Source: Symbiodinium kawagutii (lineage: Eukaryota > Sar > Dinophyceae > Suessiales > Symbiodiniaceae). From it: 64,000 bases of DNA. Position 1 is the first letter of the stretch; each line of letters begins with the position of its first letter. Of this stretch, positions 23,604 through 33,530 are shown one piece after another. A program made the position numbers and the translations under genes. Below the pieces are notes generated by a model, which saw only the letters and a list, made by a program, of their open reading frames with translations, had not been told where the DNA came from and did not search any database. Location: the NCBI GenBank assembly GCA_009767595.1, contig VSDK01027850.1, positions 123,689 to 187,688 on the forward strand, read 5' to 3'.

Positions 23604-24139
23604 TGTCCTGGCGATGCATTTTTGTGACCCTACTGCGAGCCGATTGGGCTGCGGCCACGGGTGATTTTCAGATTCTGATGGCCCAAGTTTCAAGATCTTT
23701 AACATGGCCGAAGTGCCGAAGTGTACCTCATTAAGCAGCCCTAGCGCTAGCAAGGTGCCACAGTGAGACCAATGCTTGGAAAAAAAGAGATGGGGTGGCA
23801 TGAAGGTTTTTCAGATTGGTGTCATATTTTCTGACTCACAAACACACTTTGAGGCATTCAAAGTGCGAAAAAGAAACGTCCCAGAACCCTGACTCTGATG
23901 ATTGCTTCAGCACATTTCAACACGAAGGCAAGGGCACATAATTCTTTCACCCAAAGTACGCAACACCCCGAAGAAAAATAGTTTAGTGCAAGTTCTGTTC
24001 ATGTGGCGAGCCCAAATCAAGGGGTGACTCTACTCTTAGGCGGATTAGCTCTTTTCAATGAGAGTTTGGGAGCTTCTGTGTTGAAAGCTGCAGGGCCGTT
24101 TTAAGCAGGTTATTTCAAGAAGTAGATACATCACTTGGC
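23604..24139. other. Intergenic stretch between the GGRYY gene and the second repeat copy
   Basis: Presumed 3' flank of the upstream gene. No coding frame, RNA or repeat is recognised. Confidence 0.4.
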
Positions 24140-24516
24140 TTCCAGTTGTCTCCCAGGTTTTTTGAACGTGTCTCTAATTTGTGTCCCAGTTTCGTCTATG
24201 AGAACGGGGTCCAACCTTAGACACTGCTGAATCTTTTGGAATTTGGAATCCTCGCTGGTGTTGGGTTGAAAAGTTGGATTCTTGTGGTTTTAGGCGAAGA
24301 ATCCAGTAGTGCAGCCTTGATCTTGCATGTCTCACAAAACTATTCTTGAGAATCATCTGAAATTTTCCAAGTTTGACTGCACATTGGGCCCGGCTTGCTG
24401 AAGCTGGAACTTATGAGGGATTCGACAGCTCAAAATCGAAAAATCACCAGGGGACACTGTCCCACCAGAAGGCTGTTCCACATGTGTTAAGTTCAAAGAT
24501 GTTCAAAGCCCTTGGC
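24140..24516 (+). repeat. About 390-bp dispersed direct repeat, copy 2
   Basis: Second copy of the sequence at 22476-22873, same orientation. It lacks the internal tgttccacaa duplication seen in copy 1 and diverges after ttggc. The two copies bracket the GGRYY-gene exons. Confidence 0.85.
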
Positions 24517-26951
24517 CCCGTCGAGACTGCGTAGCTGAGGCTGGTGGCTTCGGTATGGTTGGGAGCCGAGAATCCCAAATGGTCAGGGGTGGAGGATGTA
24601 GAAAATCTATGCTAACCTGATTCTTGAGACTGGTTGGATACATACAAACACAGAGGTGCACGTGAAATCATGTAAACAATTCTAGGCTAGATGTATGAAC
24701 CTACCCCCCAAAAAGTGCATGGGACGAAATTGCAATTTATTAGTTGAACCAGCAACATGTCACGTGGAATCATGCAACGCCCCGGCCAATGGTTTCACGG
24801 ACGCGCAACTGGTCTTGCAGTAACTGTGGGAACCGCTAGTGCAGACCAGTTCACAGAAGATGTGGGAATCTATTCATACGCAGAAGAGGCTTCATGAGTT
24901 ATGAAAGAAAGGCTGTGTGTGCATGGCAATGGCCCCAAAGTGTTCACCCTCCAAGAGTTGATGGCGTGGATCCGCCTAAGGCCACTGGGTGTGGCTATGG
25001 ACAGCCAATCGCTTAGATCCGCTCGCATCGATGCGCCGTTTCAGCCGTCGCCGTTGAATTTGTGCAAGCTGTGAGGCCGGCGACCGGAGCGGTTGGCGCA
25101 TGGAAACCAAGTTCTCGTCAAGTGGCTGTTCCATGTGGCACATGGAGTCATCCATAGCAGAATTTCTTGAGAGGCAACCAGCTTGCGAGCTGTATGTCAG
25201 GTCGAATTCCGGTTTTGGCTTGTGATGCCATCTTTGAAACGTCCGAGGGCTGGAACAATGCGGCCTATGGTGGTGGTGGTTTCAGGCTTGGGCTAGCACA
25301 TTCAACGGGTTCCCAATGCAGCAGACATCAAACGAATGGCAGCTTTGAGTTCATTGTGATTGCCCCTGCAGGGGTCAAACAGAAACAGTTACAGTCTTTC
25401 TTAAGTTACAGTCTTTCTTGTTGCATGTGCAATGTCATCGTGACAAAGTGCAGGTGAACTGCAGTGTTGGCTGCAAGGCGCTCGGTTGACATGCTGCAGC
25501 ATGTTCCTGCAAGCAGAAGTAAGAAAAAGATGCAAGAAGTGTAACATTTTGATGAACACTAACCATTAACCATAATTCACCATCAGTTAACCACTAGCAA
25601 CCACTACAAAAAAAGACTATAAACATTACTGAACGTTGCTGTGCTGGCGTCATGCCCATGCCTCGAGAACATAGCCTTGCAGCATAGCCCCGAGGCTGTC
25701 GATTGGCGTTGAAATTGATCCGCGGCCTGAGCTGGGGATCCGCAGTTCCAAAGTTGTCAGGGTTTCCGAGCGTTTGGAATACTTCACAAAATCTCTTTAC
25801 AAAGAATTGGAACTGCTTCGAAGTTAATGCTCGCAATTGCTTTAGACCTTGCAGATGCACCGACAGCATTGAGCTGATGCCAAACCGTTGAAACTTTTTT
25901 TGGTTTGGGCTGTTTGAGCCTCCTCTTCCGACGACTCAATGCTTTTTGGTGTAGAGATGCCAAGCATCGACATGGCAAGGTAGCAAACACAGCTGCCCAA
26001 GTAACGTACCCATGGTTTGTGCGCCAAAAAAGGATTGAATGCATACCACATCATAGCACTGCATGCCACCGCATGGCAGCGTTGATGCTGAAAGGATCAA
26101 ATTCATTCTCATGTGATGCATAATATCTCTAGGACCCAAGATAACTGCTTGGCTTCTTGGCCAACGTCTTGTCGTTGCTGTGTTGGCATCCAATCTCTTT
26201 GGGCTTCCAACTGGGTTTCGGGATAGGCACCTGGCTCAAAGGTCAGATGACTGCCAACTCACGAAACCTGAAAACAATGAGAGATGTGGATGAGGATAAT
26301 TGAGGATATTCTGAACGACGTATGATGATGCATGGTGTGGTTTTTGGATTTTTTGTTGCAAATTGCAAGGCAGAGCCGCTGGGCAAACTCAGACCATATA
26401 GCCTTTAGCAGATTCGGCTTTACGTCAGCAGATATCTGCGAGTGCAACCCACTGTGTTGTAAGTTGTTAGCATCAATTTTTTTCTCTTCCAACAGTGGAT
26501 GAACACATGAGCCGCGTCGAGCTCTTTTAGAAACTCGAACTTTTGATCCCTTCTCGCCTTTTGCTTTGAACGACCATGTGCGGAGCCATGCCAACTTGAC
26601 TTGGCATCTTCACACATGGCGGTGCTTACGGTGCCGCCACAGACTGAACAGCTGCAACTTCGTCTTAAAGAAATCTTTGTGAAGTGAAAAAAAACTGCAC
26701 TACACTGAGAGCAGCGTCCAGGAGACCATCCAAGAGATGGTCTTCCACGATTGCTCTCCATCTCTACATCCACTGATCAGGCGATGCCCTCAGCTCAGAG
26801 TGAATCAGTGAGATGCTGTTCTCCACTTGGCATAGGCGAAGCAATGGTTTTTCAGGGCTCTGCAAGGAGCGCAGCTGAGCCATGAGCATGCCATCAGCTG
26901 AGCTGCATCAGTTGGGACGACAGATGATGCTGGGCCGTGTCAGACTGACAG
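24517..26951. other. Gene-poor region with two exon-like frames
   Basis: 24925-25077 (+) reads GPKVFTLQELMAWIRLRPLG, then DAPFQPSPLNLCKL and a stop. It has coding-like composition but no clear domain. 25236-25290 (+) reads GWNNAAYGGGGFRLG, similar in flavour to the Gly/Tyr-rich fragments near 21 kb. On the minus strand 26420-26773 is open, with paired cysteines (CSQC; CSVCGGTVSTAMC). It could be a zinc-binding exon, but nothing else supports it. The rest looks non-coding. Confidence 0.35.
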
Positions 26952-27353
26952 CTGCAGGACATTCTGGAGATGTTGAAGAAGGCTCCCTCGGGAGGCGCGG
27001 CACATGGGAAACTGTGCGATGGATTTGAGATGCCATGTGCCATGTGGGATGCCATGACTCTGGCGCTTCCCAGGACCTTCTTCCAGTTCACAGACGACAG
27101 GTCAGAGGGAAGGGAGTCAGATCTGACAAGGAGTTAACACACAAGTTGACTTCAATTGCTAAAGATATACATTATGTTATATCGAAATATGTCAAACCTA
27201 ATCCTGATATATATATATATACCAAGATTCAATGAAAATCAGAGAAGAGCCCATTCGTTGCGTTTCAGAGCCAACTTTGAACCTGGAGCAGGTCCCGAGC
27301 CCATTGACGAACCCACAGAACTTGCGGTGCGGTCCTTGCTGATGTCACACTGA
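26952..27353 (+). CDS. Unidentified protein, two terminal exons
   Basis: Exon 26952-27100 follows gactgacag and reads LQDILEMLKKAPSGGAAHGK, then CDGFEMPCAMWDAMTLALP and RTFFQFTDDR. It ends at a GT donor after cagacgacag (two bases of an AGG codon). A later exon at 27292-27353 reads GPEPIDEPTELAVRSLLMSH and stops with TGA. The phases of these two exons do not close directly, so an additional exon or a different gene is possible. No family is recognised. Neighbours give no functional hint. Confidence 0.4.
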
Positions 27354-27360
27354 GATAGTG

Positions 27361-27537
27361 GTTTCTCAAGTCATAGGGGACCCCCCAGATTATGCAATTT
27401 ATTATAGTTTATTAACCATTTATAGTCTATAGTGATAAAGCGACCTGTGTTTAGTGCACGTGAGGCGCTACCGGGAAAAAAAAAGTCTATAGTGATAAAC
27501 CAATCATAACTTTTGGGGTTCCCTATTTTGAGAAGCC
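27361..27537. mobile_element. MITE-like foldback repeat, copy g, carrying an insertion
   Basis: Left end gtttctcaagtcatagggga then ccccccagattatgcaattt. Right end is ggggttccctattttgagaa then gccacc. The interior is interrupted by a 44-bp insertion with a 16-bp target-site duplication (see 27440-27483). Confidence 0.75.
27440..27483 (+). mobile_element. 44-bp poly-A-tailed insertion with 16-bp target duplication
   Basis: The exact 16-mer agtctatagtgataaa occurs at 27424-27439 and again at 27484-27499. Between the copies lies gcgacctgtgtttagtgcac, then gtgaggcgctaccggg, then a run of eight A's. A 3' A-tract plus a 16-bp duplication is the signature of target-primed reverse transcription of a short RNA by LINE-type machinery. 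The source RNA is not recognised. Confidence 0.75.
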
Positions 27538-30500
27538 ACCGGATTTGTTTTGAGAAAGAACACATGCTTTGCGGAGAGCAAGGGAGGGAGTGGACACCCA
27601 CACACTCGGGGATTTGGTGGAAAATCTTTGTATGTTCTTTCTTGAACCTGTTCAATCTGTTTCGATCTCATTTATTTTCTTTTGAATGTCTCAATTTCAG
27701 AGTCTTACAGTAGAGTTCTTTCAAAAGATTCCCAATCTATTCGATTTTTTTTGCAATCTATTTGAAAACTTAAATATCATTATTTGCAAATCTTCTATGA
27801 TCTACATTTCTTTTGATTCTTTTGCGCTTCATTTGCAAAGATCGTGTGACTTCGGATGTTTCCTCAAGGAGCTGGGGGAGCAAGCCGTCGACCTCGAAGA
27901 ATTGGAGGACAGCAGACGAGTCTAACGAACAACGAAACGATGCCAGCTATGCCCTAGGCTCTTCCCACGGAAGGCCTTTGCAACAAACGATTTGAATCAA
28001 AATATCCATTTGTAGATGGGGATTTATGGATCTATGGATCTATAATGAGTATCCTTGGGTCCTTGAGTATCCAGTTTGCCTGTGTTTCCCGATATTTCGA
28101 TTTTTGTCGCGATTCTACAGTGAACTGATGTTACAATCAGACAGACTGCTATCCGAGCAGCCATGATGCAACGCTTTCTTCTTTGTGGTGAGTTTTAAAG
28201 AGATGTTTCAAACGTTGCCAGCATTCAACGGGTAGCGCTGAAGCGAGTTGACAAGGACAGTATGCAACAGAAGTGGCCGAACCGGGATGAGAGAAGTGCT
28301 GCATATCAAACGCTGGCGACCCAGTCGAACACCATTGTGACATCAGCTCAGGGAACTTTGAATTTTGGATCCAGTTTGCTTCCAAGCATCGATCCCTATC
28401 ATTGGTTGAACAAGCATTGAATTTTTACTCTTTAAACTTGGAAGTTGATTTTCACTTGAACGTTCAATTTTTATTTGAACTGATTGTTTGAGGTTGGTGA
28501 AGAGTGGCGTTCGTTCTCCTCAGGTTGGAGAACAGGGGCCAGTGATATTGTCACAGGTTGTCCGCCTACTTCACACCCGGCGAATTTCCCGGATTCCAGG
28601 GTTCGATGCTTGCTCTCTTAGCATCTCTTTGCGTCATGAGCGCATTTGAAATGGCACGAGCCAACATCCAGTTGACTCGTGGATCCAACATGGCAGGCTT
28701 TGCTCACAGCGCTCCAAGATCGATCCAGTGGGAAGCGCCTTGGTGTTGATCAATTGCAAAACAGCAATCGACATAGCCAGTCACAGCACTTGCTTTGAAG
28801 CACAGTATACACACAAGTGAACATGTTGAACAAAATGTGAAGTGTACAAACCAGTGTTGAAGAAAGGGCTGCATCTAAGCACATTGTTTTCTCATTGACT
28901 CATTGAGGACAGAACAGACCACACAACCACTATGCAAACGAGAACGCCTGGAGATTCAGCAGTGACCTCCTGTGTTGGCAGGTGCCGGTTAAATCAGGTC
29001 CTGGAAGATGGTGGTTGCAAGGCGCTCAAGGCACATCTTCCGCAGCAGCAACGCGCACAGCAAAGCTGGTGATCTCAACCGTTGCGGGAGGCCGATGCGG
29101 TCGCATCTCTGGCAGAGCAGCTGGAGGCGAAGCGCAACTCACTTTGTATCTCTGTAGAAGTTGCATTTAACCATTGTCTTATGTACCATCTATGTACAAG
29201 TTACTATGTACACCATCTATGTACGAGTTACTATGGTAATATGATATTTAACAGTTTTAATTGTTCGTGTGATCGTTATTATGTGCAAGTTATCAACTCT
29301 GGTTATAGTTGATATGTGTTGATATGGTATCTTCAAGTTGCATTTCCCCCATGAGTTGATCTTTCTGTTTGATGCAGCTCTGTGAATGTCATTGCAGGTG
29401 CGTGCCCGACAGCGAATTGAAGTGTCAGCAGAGGGCCCCCAACCCGTGCTGATCACAGCATCATTCTTAGAATTTCCAGGAGAAGTGACAAGGAAAAGTG
29501 AGAAGTTTCATGCCAAACATGTAGTCGTTTCGTTTCTGTTTCTTTTCATGCAAAAAAGCAAAGCAACAATTTGAAACTGTTCTGTCAATCTGAGTTGGCT
29601 ACAAATAGCATGAAACCCTGTCTTCCAGGCGCCTCATAACATCTATTTGAGAAGAGACGGTCAACCTCCTCACATGATGGAGGACACTTGCGTTTGCGCT
29701 GCACAGCATGAAAGGATTCTAAAACCTTTCGGGAGTCGCTCATTCATAGCCTCTGCTGCTTCGTGCACAATGGATCTAAATGTCTTGAACAGTACAGTTC
29801 AACTGTTTGTACTGTCACAATGAATAGCGTACAACAATGCAAATGATATGCTTCAGACCATTTCATAACAATAATATTCCCAAGAGATGTGGCAAATAAG
29901 ATGTTGTATAGACTCCTTTGTATAGGTATCACTGCAATGACGATGATGAACATGATTTTGAGAAGGATCACAACAACCACTGCAGGGCCACAGAATGATC
30001 ATAGATCTTCGCAGCAGAACATTTCAGAACATAATCTTTGCAGCGGATATAGGATATTGCATAGGCTCCTTAGTAAGTATACGCATCACATATGTTTTGC
30101 CATCGCATAGCGACCCACCTAATAGCGCCACGGTGATGGGTTGAAGCGTCGAGCCGCTGTGCCCAGCGCTAGGAATACACCACTCTCATTGCCCAGCGCC
30201 TGGCCCGACAGCTTCGTCGGAGCCCGAGTAGCCGAAGTTGTCCAACGGAGCAGCTGATGTCAACCAATGAGATCCAATGGGTAGATGAGGATATCAATGG
30301 ATGTCACCAGGATCTCGGCCAGTGGCTGCTTGATATCAACGAGTTGACTAAGGTATCTACTTGATATCAGCTAGTAGCTGGAACATGCTGGAACCAATGA
30401 TTACGAATTGATGAATGATTATAGTTATTCGGACCCAAAGAGCATGAAGTGCTTGATGAGGAAGACTAAGATATCAATTCTATTGCTGTACTGACGAGGA

Positions 30501-31650
30501 AGACTAACGCCAGTGGTCAGTGTCAGCATTAGAGCAGCATGGATCACCACATGATCAGCAACGAGAATGGTATGGATTCTACCAAAAGGGGGTTCCAAAA
30601 CAACAATGTGATGAACTATACCCAATAGCTTGGGCTTGGCACTCCTAATCTCACTTGCTGGCCAGTCTCATCCAACCAACCACTTTCATTGTCGGTTCAC
30701 TTCCATCACAAGCGATCATTACTTGAGTTCAATCGATGTTGATCGATTGCCAATGACCAATCGTTGTGCCAAATCGAACGGGCAGCCAGCAACCTGGCAG
30801 ACCGACTCAGGTGGTACCTGCTTGTCCTGGAGCCGCGCGGAGCAGAAGAGGCGCAGATGGCGACCGCGCAGCGACCCGCGTCGAGCTGGGGCGGGAGCTG
30901 CTGCCAGGTCTGAACTGCACTGGTGCCTCGCGAGGGTCCAGTGTGGTGAGGCGAGGCTCAGCCTTGCTGTCAGGTGGTGTCCTGGCACTTTTGGGACGAA
31001 AGGTAGGGGAGAATTCTAAGGGATGACATGGGATAACAACTAGGACAATCCAGGACAGATGTTACGTAATTGTCCATTTAGTTGGACGAGTCAAACTCTC
31101 AGATGGGCATTTTGTTTCGTGTCATTCCGTTTTCGACATTTTTTCATTTGGTCGAATCTGAAATGGTTTCCTCTATTCAATTCTTTGCTTGAATCATGTT
31201 GAATCATGTTGACTCTATTCAAACTTCAACATTTTTCGACCTTCTCTCGTCATTTTAGACTCCAAATCCATCGTTTTAGGCGGGTGACTTTAGCAGTTTT
31301 CTCAGTGGCAACAGAGATCCGCCATGGTCTCAGAGGAACAAGGTCGAGTCGTTTCAACACAGTGGGAATTGTCAATGACCCTTATTGGGCTGGCAAATGT
31401 TGATCCACAACCACTGATATCGTCAGTTTTTTACATTGAAAGTGATTGAACAAGACTGAACCTAAGGTTAAATGAACATAACCTAAACTGAGAATTTGAG
31501 ATTGTCGCCAAGCATATCCAATCATTGCAATCCGTCTCATCATTCTTCCCGTGCTGTCGAGGAACTATTTGCACACTGAAGAAGTGGCGCAAAATCCGTG
31601 GTTTCGCCAAATGGCACGGCAACAGCCTCAGCTGGATACAATTGGGGCAG
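27538..31650. other. Mostly non-coding region upstream of the retrotransposon
   Basis: Exon-like + strand frames are 28559-28749 (SAYFTPGEFPGFQ, then a hydrophobic MLALLASLCVMSAFEMARAN), 28983-29080 (NQVLEDGGCKALKAHLPQQQ) continuing near 29083 as EADAVASLAEQLEAKR, and 30170-30245 (SLPSAWPDSFVGARVAEVVQ). None is identifiable. 30770-31010 is GC-rich and open in two frames. The remainder is AT-rich with no RNA gene recognised. Confidence 0.35.
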
Positions 31651-31671
31651 TATAATAACCCCGTGCTTTCC
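31651..31671 (+). repeat. Left terminal inverted repeat of the DIRS-like element
   Basis: tataataaccccgtgctttc pairs with the reverse complement of 39224-39245 (tataaaaaccccgtgtcttt). The two differ by one substitution and one inserted base over the shared core. Confidence 0.6.
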
Positions 31672-31715
31672 GTTTTGGCTGACGGAAACGCAGGAGAGGG
31701 AAATGGAGCTGAGAG

Positions 31716-31750
31716 CCGAAAAAACGATAAAAGGAAAAAAAAACGATAAC
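31716..31750 (+). repeat. Subterminal direct repeat R1
   Basis: Begins ccgaaaaaacgataaaagg and ends acgataac. It matches R2 at 39171-39206 with two substitutions and one extra A in the A-tract. Confidence 0.75.
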
Positions 31751-31806
31751 AATTAATATATATATATGTTTACTCCACGGGGGAATCATGCATGAAAAGT
31801 GCTCCA

Positions 31807-31827
31807 ACCGTAGTTTCTTAGCTCAAG
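31807..31827 (+). promoter_or_regulatory. Relict spliced-leader-like sequence in the element leader
   Basis: The 21-mer begins accgtag and ends gctcaag. These are the exact first seven and last seven positions of the 22-nt dinoflagellate spliced leader (DCCGUAG...GCUCAAG). The 7-nt middle is diverged. It lies in the non-coding leader, 360 bp upstream of the ORF1 ATG. Confidence 0.45.
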
Positions 31828-32186
31828 GAGAGGGCTACTTGGAGCTGCCTGACTCCCTTGTGGGGTGGGCAGCTCTGGGTGGCTTGAACCTGCTAAGGAA
31901 AAACCCCTGGGGCTGTAGAGGTGGGCTCTGCGTGAGCTGCCTCTGCCTGAGCAGGTGGCCCCTGCGTGGGGTGCCTGCTGGGGATTGAAGTGAAGGGGGG
32001 TTTGAAAAAGGTGCTGGCTTAGCAGCTCCAGCCCTTGAGGGTTGGTCTCCTGGTTGGAACCGGGAGATAGCTGCTTGGCTTCGTTCCCTGAGCGGGGCTT
32101 GAGCTGGGGCACCTTGCAGTGGGGTGGAGCCTCACTGGTTTGGGTTGGAACCCGAGCCGCAGGTGCTTGCCAGCTGCCCAGGAGCA

Positions 32187-33530
32187 ATGGCGAGAATCAA
32201 TGATATCCAGCAGAGGCTCCCCCCCGGGGGAGGAACTGCGGCTGACTGGAATATGATGTTGAGCAGTGGCCTGGGATTGAGTGATTTGTTTTGGAACAAT
32301 GGGGAGAAGGAGAAGGACAAATCCCAGGACCTGGCCCGGGACATGATGGTGAAAGGGAACTTCGTGGAGTACCAGTGCTACCAATCCAATGGAGCTCTCC
32401 AGGGAAAGGCCATCATTCAACTCAAGGCCTGGGAGAACTTTGATGAAGGCATTCTGACGGCCGACCACGTGGTGGCATCAGATCCATACTATGAATGGTA
32501 TGGAAGTCATGACTTGAGTGGTGGGCAAGCTGTCTACCATGTATGCCGGAGCAAGGACACCCAATGTCCAAGCCCGCGATGTGTGAACCCCAGTGTGATG
32601 TTGGAGAATGGGTACTCAACGACCAAGGCATTGGAGATCCTGGAGAAGATGGTGAAGGACTTCCAGCCTCGAGTTCCTGAACCGGCGGCGCCCCCTCAGA
32701 CCGCTCAGCATGGGCCTCCAGTTGGAGGTGATGCTACTGGAGTTGATCGAGCTCTGGATCAACTTGGTGTAGCTCGTGGAGGTGAAGCTCCGGAGAAGGG
32801 TGGAAGTGATCCACCAGGTGAAGGGAAAGTCAAAGGAGTCCCGCGTGGGAGTGTTGGTGCGGTTTTGATGAAGAGGGCTGAGGCGCAGCGAGTGGCCTTA
32901 GTGGAGAAGCAAAGAAAGGACAAAGATCGAGGAAGGAGCAGAAGCCGCCGAAGGAAAAAGGATCGAGATCGAAGGAGGTCTTCAAGTTCAGGTCGAAGTG
33001 TCAGGTCCAGATCGAGGTCAAGTGGTTCAGACGCTGGTTTTCGTCTGCCCTCTACCGGGGGGGAGGACGGTATATGGCGGCTGTCCCAGAAATCCCCCGG
33101 AAAGCTCTTGAAGAGCGGCATGCTAGAGCTGAGCAGGTACCTGGCGACAAGAGCAGGCGAAGGAGGCGAGGAGACGAGCTGGGCCGATCATCGGGTGATG
33201 GCTTACGTCACCCAAGTGGTGCTGACTCAGCACCCACCGAGCCAGATAGGGGTTCGGAACCACCGAGAGGTGGTGACGTTGGGCCAGGCGTTGGATTTGC
33301 TGCTGCTGGGAGATCTCCCCCGCCTGGGAGATCTGTTGATGCAGAGGCTGAAGGCTGTAGAGACAGCATTGGCCGAAGGAAGTTGGCAAGCAGCCAGGCA
33401 TCAGGAGTTGATACCTCCGGCCGCAGCTTCCCTGACCACGGAGGCAGAGCGGAAGAGAGCAGCAAAGACCGAGCTCAACGCCCTGAAGCTCAAGGAGATG
33501 GTGGCGAAGGGAAAGCATCCAAAGAAATAG
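32187..33530 (+). CDS. ORF1, Gag-like protein with Arg/Ser-rich stretch
   Basis: A 447-residue product from the first ATG (MARINDIQQRLPPGGG). The frame is open upstream to 32124, but only from a GTG, so 32187 is preferred. The N-terminal half has a Cys/His-containing patch (YHVCRSKDTQCPSPRC) that is not a canonical CCHC knuckle. A Pro/Gly-rich linker follows. Next comes a highly basic RS/RD-rich region near residues 250-295 (RGRSRSRRRKKDRDRRR), suited to RNA binding. The C-terminal part is helical (VVTLGQALDLLLLGDLPRLG) and ends in a Lys-rich tail. Position before the polymerase frame and RNA-binding composition suggest a nucleocapsid role. No sequence match to a known Gag is claimed. Its last 457 bases also encode the start of ORF2 in the -1 frame. 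Confidence 0.75.
   Translation: MARINDIQQRLPPGGGTAADWNMMLSSGLGLSDLFWNNGEKEKDKSQDLARDMMVKGNFVEYQCYQSNGALQGKAIIQLKAWENFDEGILTADHVVASDPYYEWYGSHDLSGGQAVYHVCRSKDTQCPSPRCVNPSVMLENGYSTTKALEILEKMVKDFQPRVPEPAAPPQTAQHGPPVGGDATGVDRALDQLGVARGGEAPEKGGSDPPGEGKVKGVPRGSVGAVLMKRAEAQRVALVEKQRKDKDRGRSRSRRRKKDRDRRRSSSSGRSVRSRSRSSGSDAGFRLPSTGGEDGIWRLSQKSPGKLLKSGMLELSRYLATRAGEGGEETSWADHRVMAYVTQVVLTQHPPSQIGVRNHREVVTLGQALDLLLLGDLPRLGDLLMQRLKAVETALAEGSWQAARHQELIPPAAASLTTEAERKRAAKTELNALKLKEMVAKGKHPKK

Noticed and set aside
32124..32186. ORF1 start at 32124
   Set aside because: The codon there is GTG. The first ATG in frame is 32187, preferred for a eukaryote.
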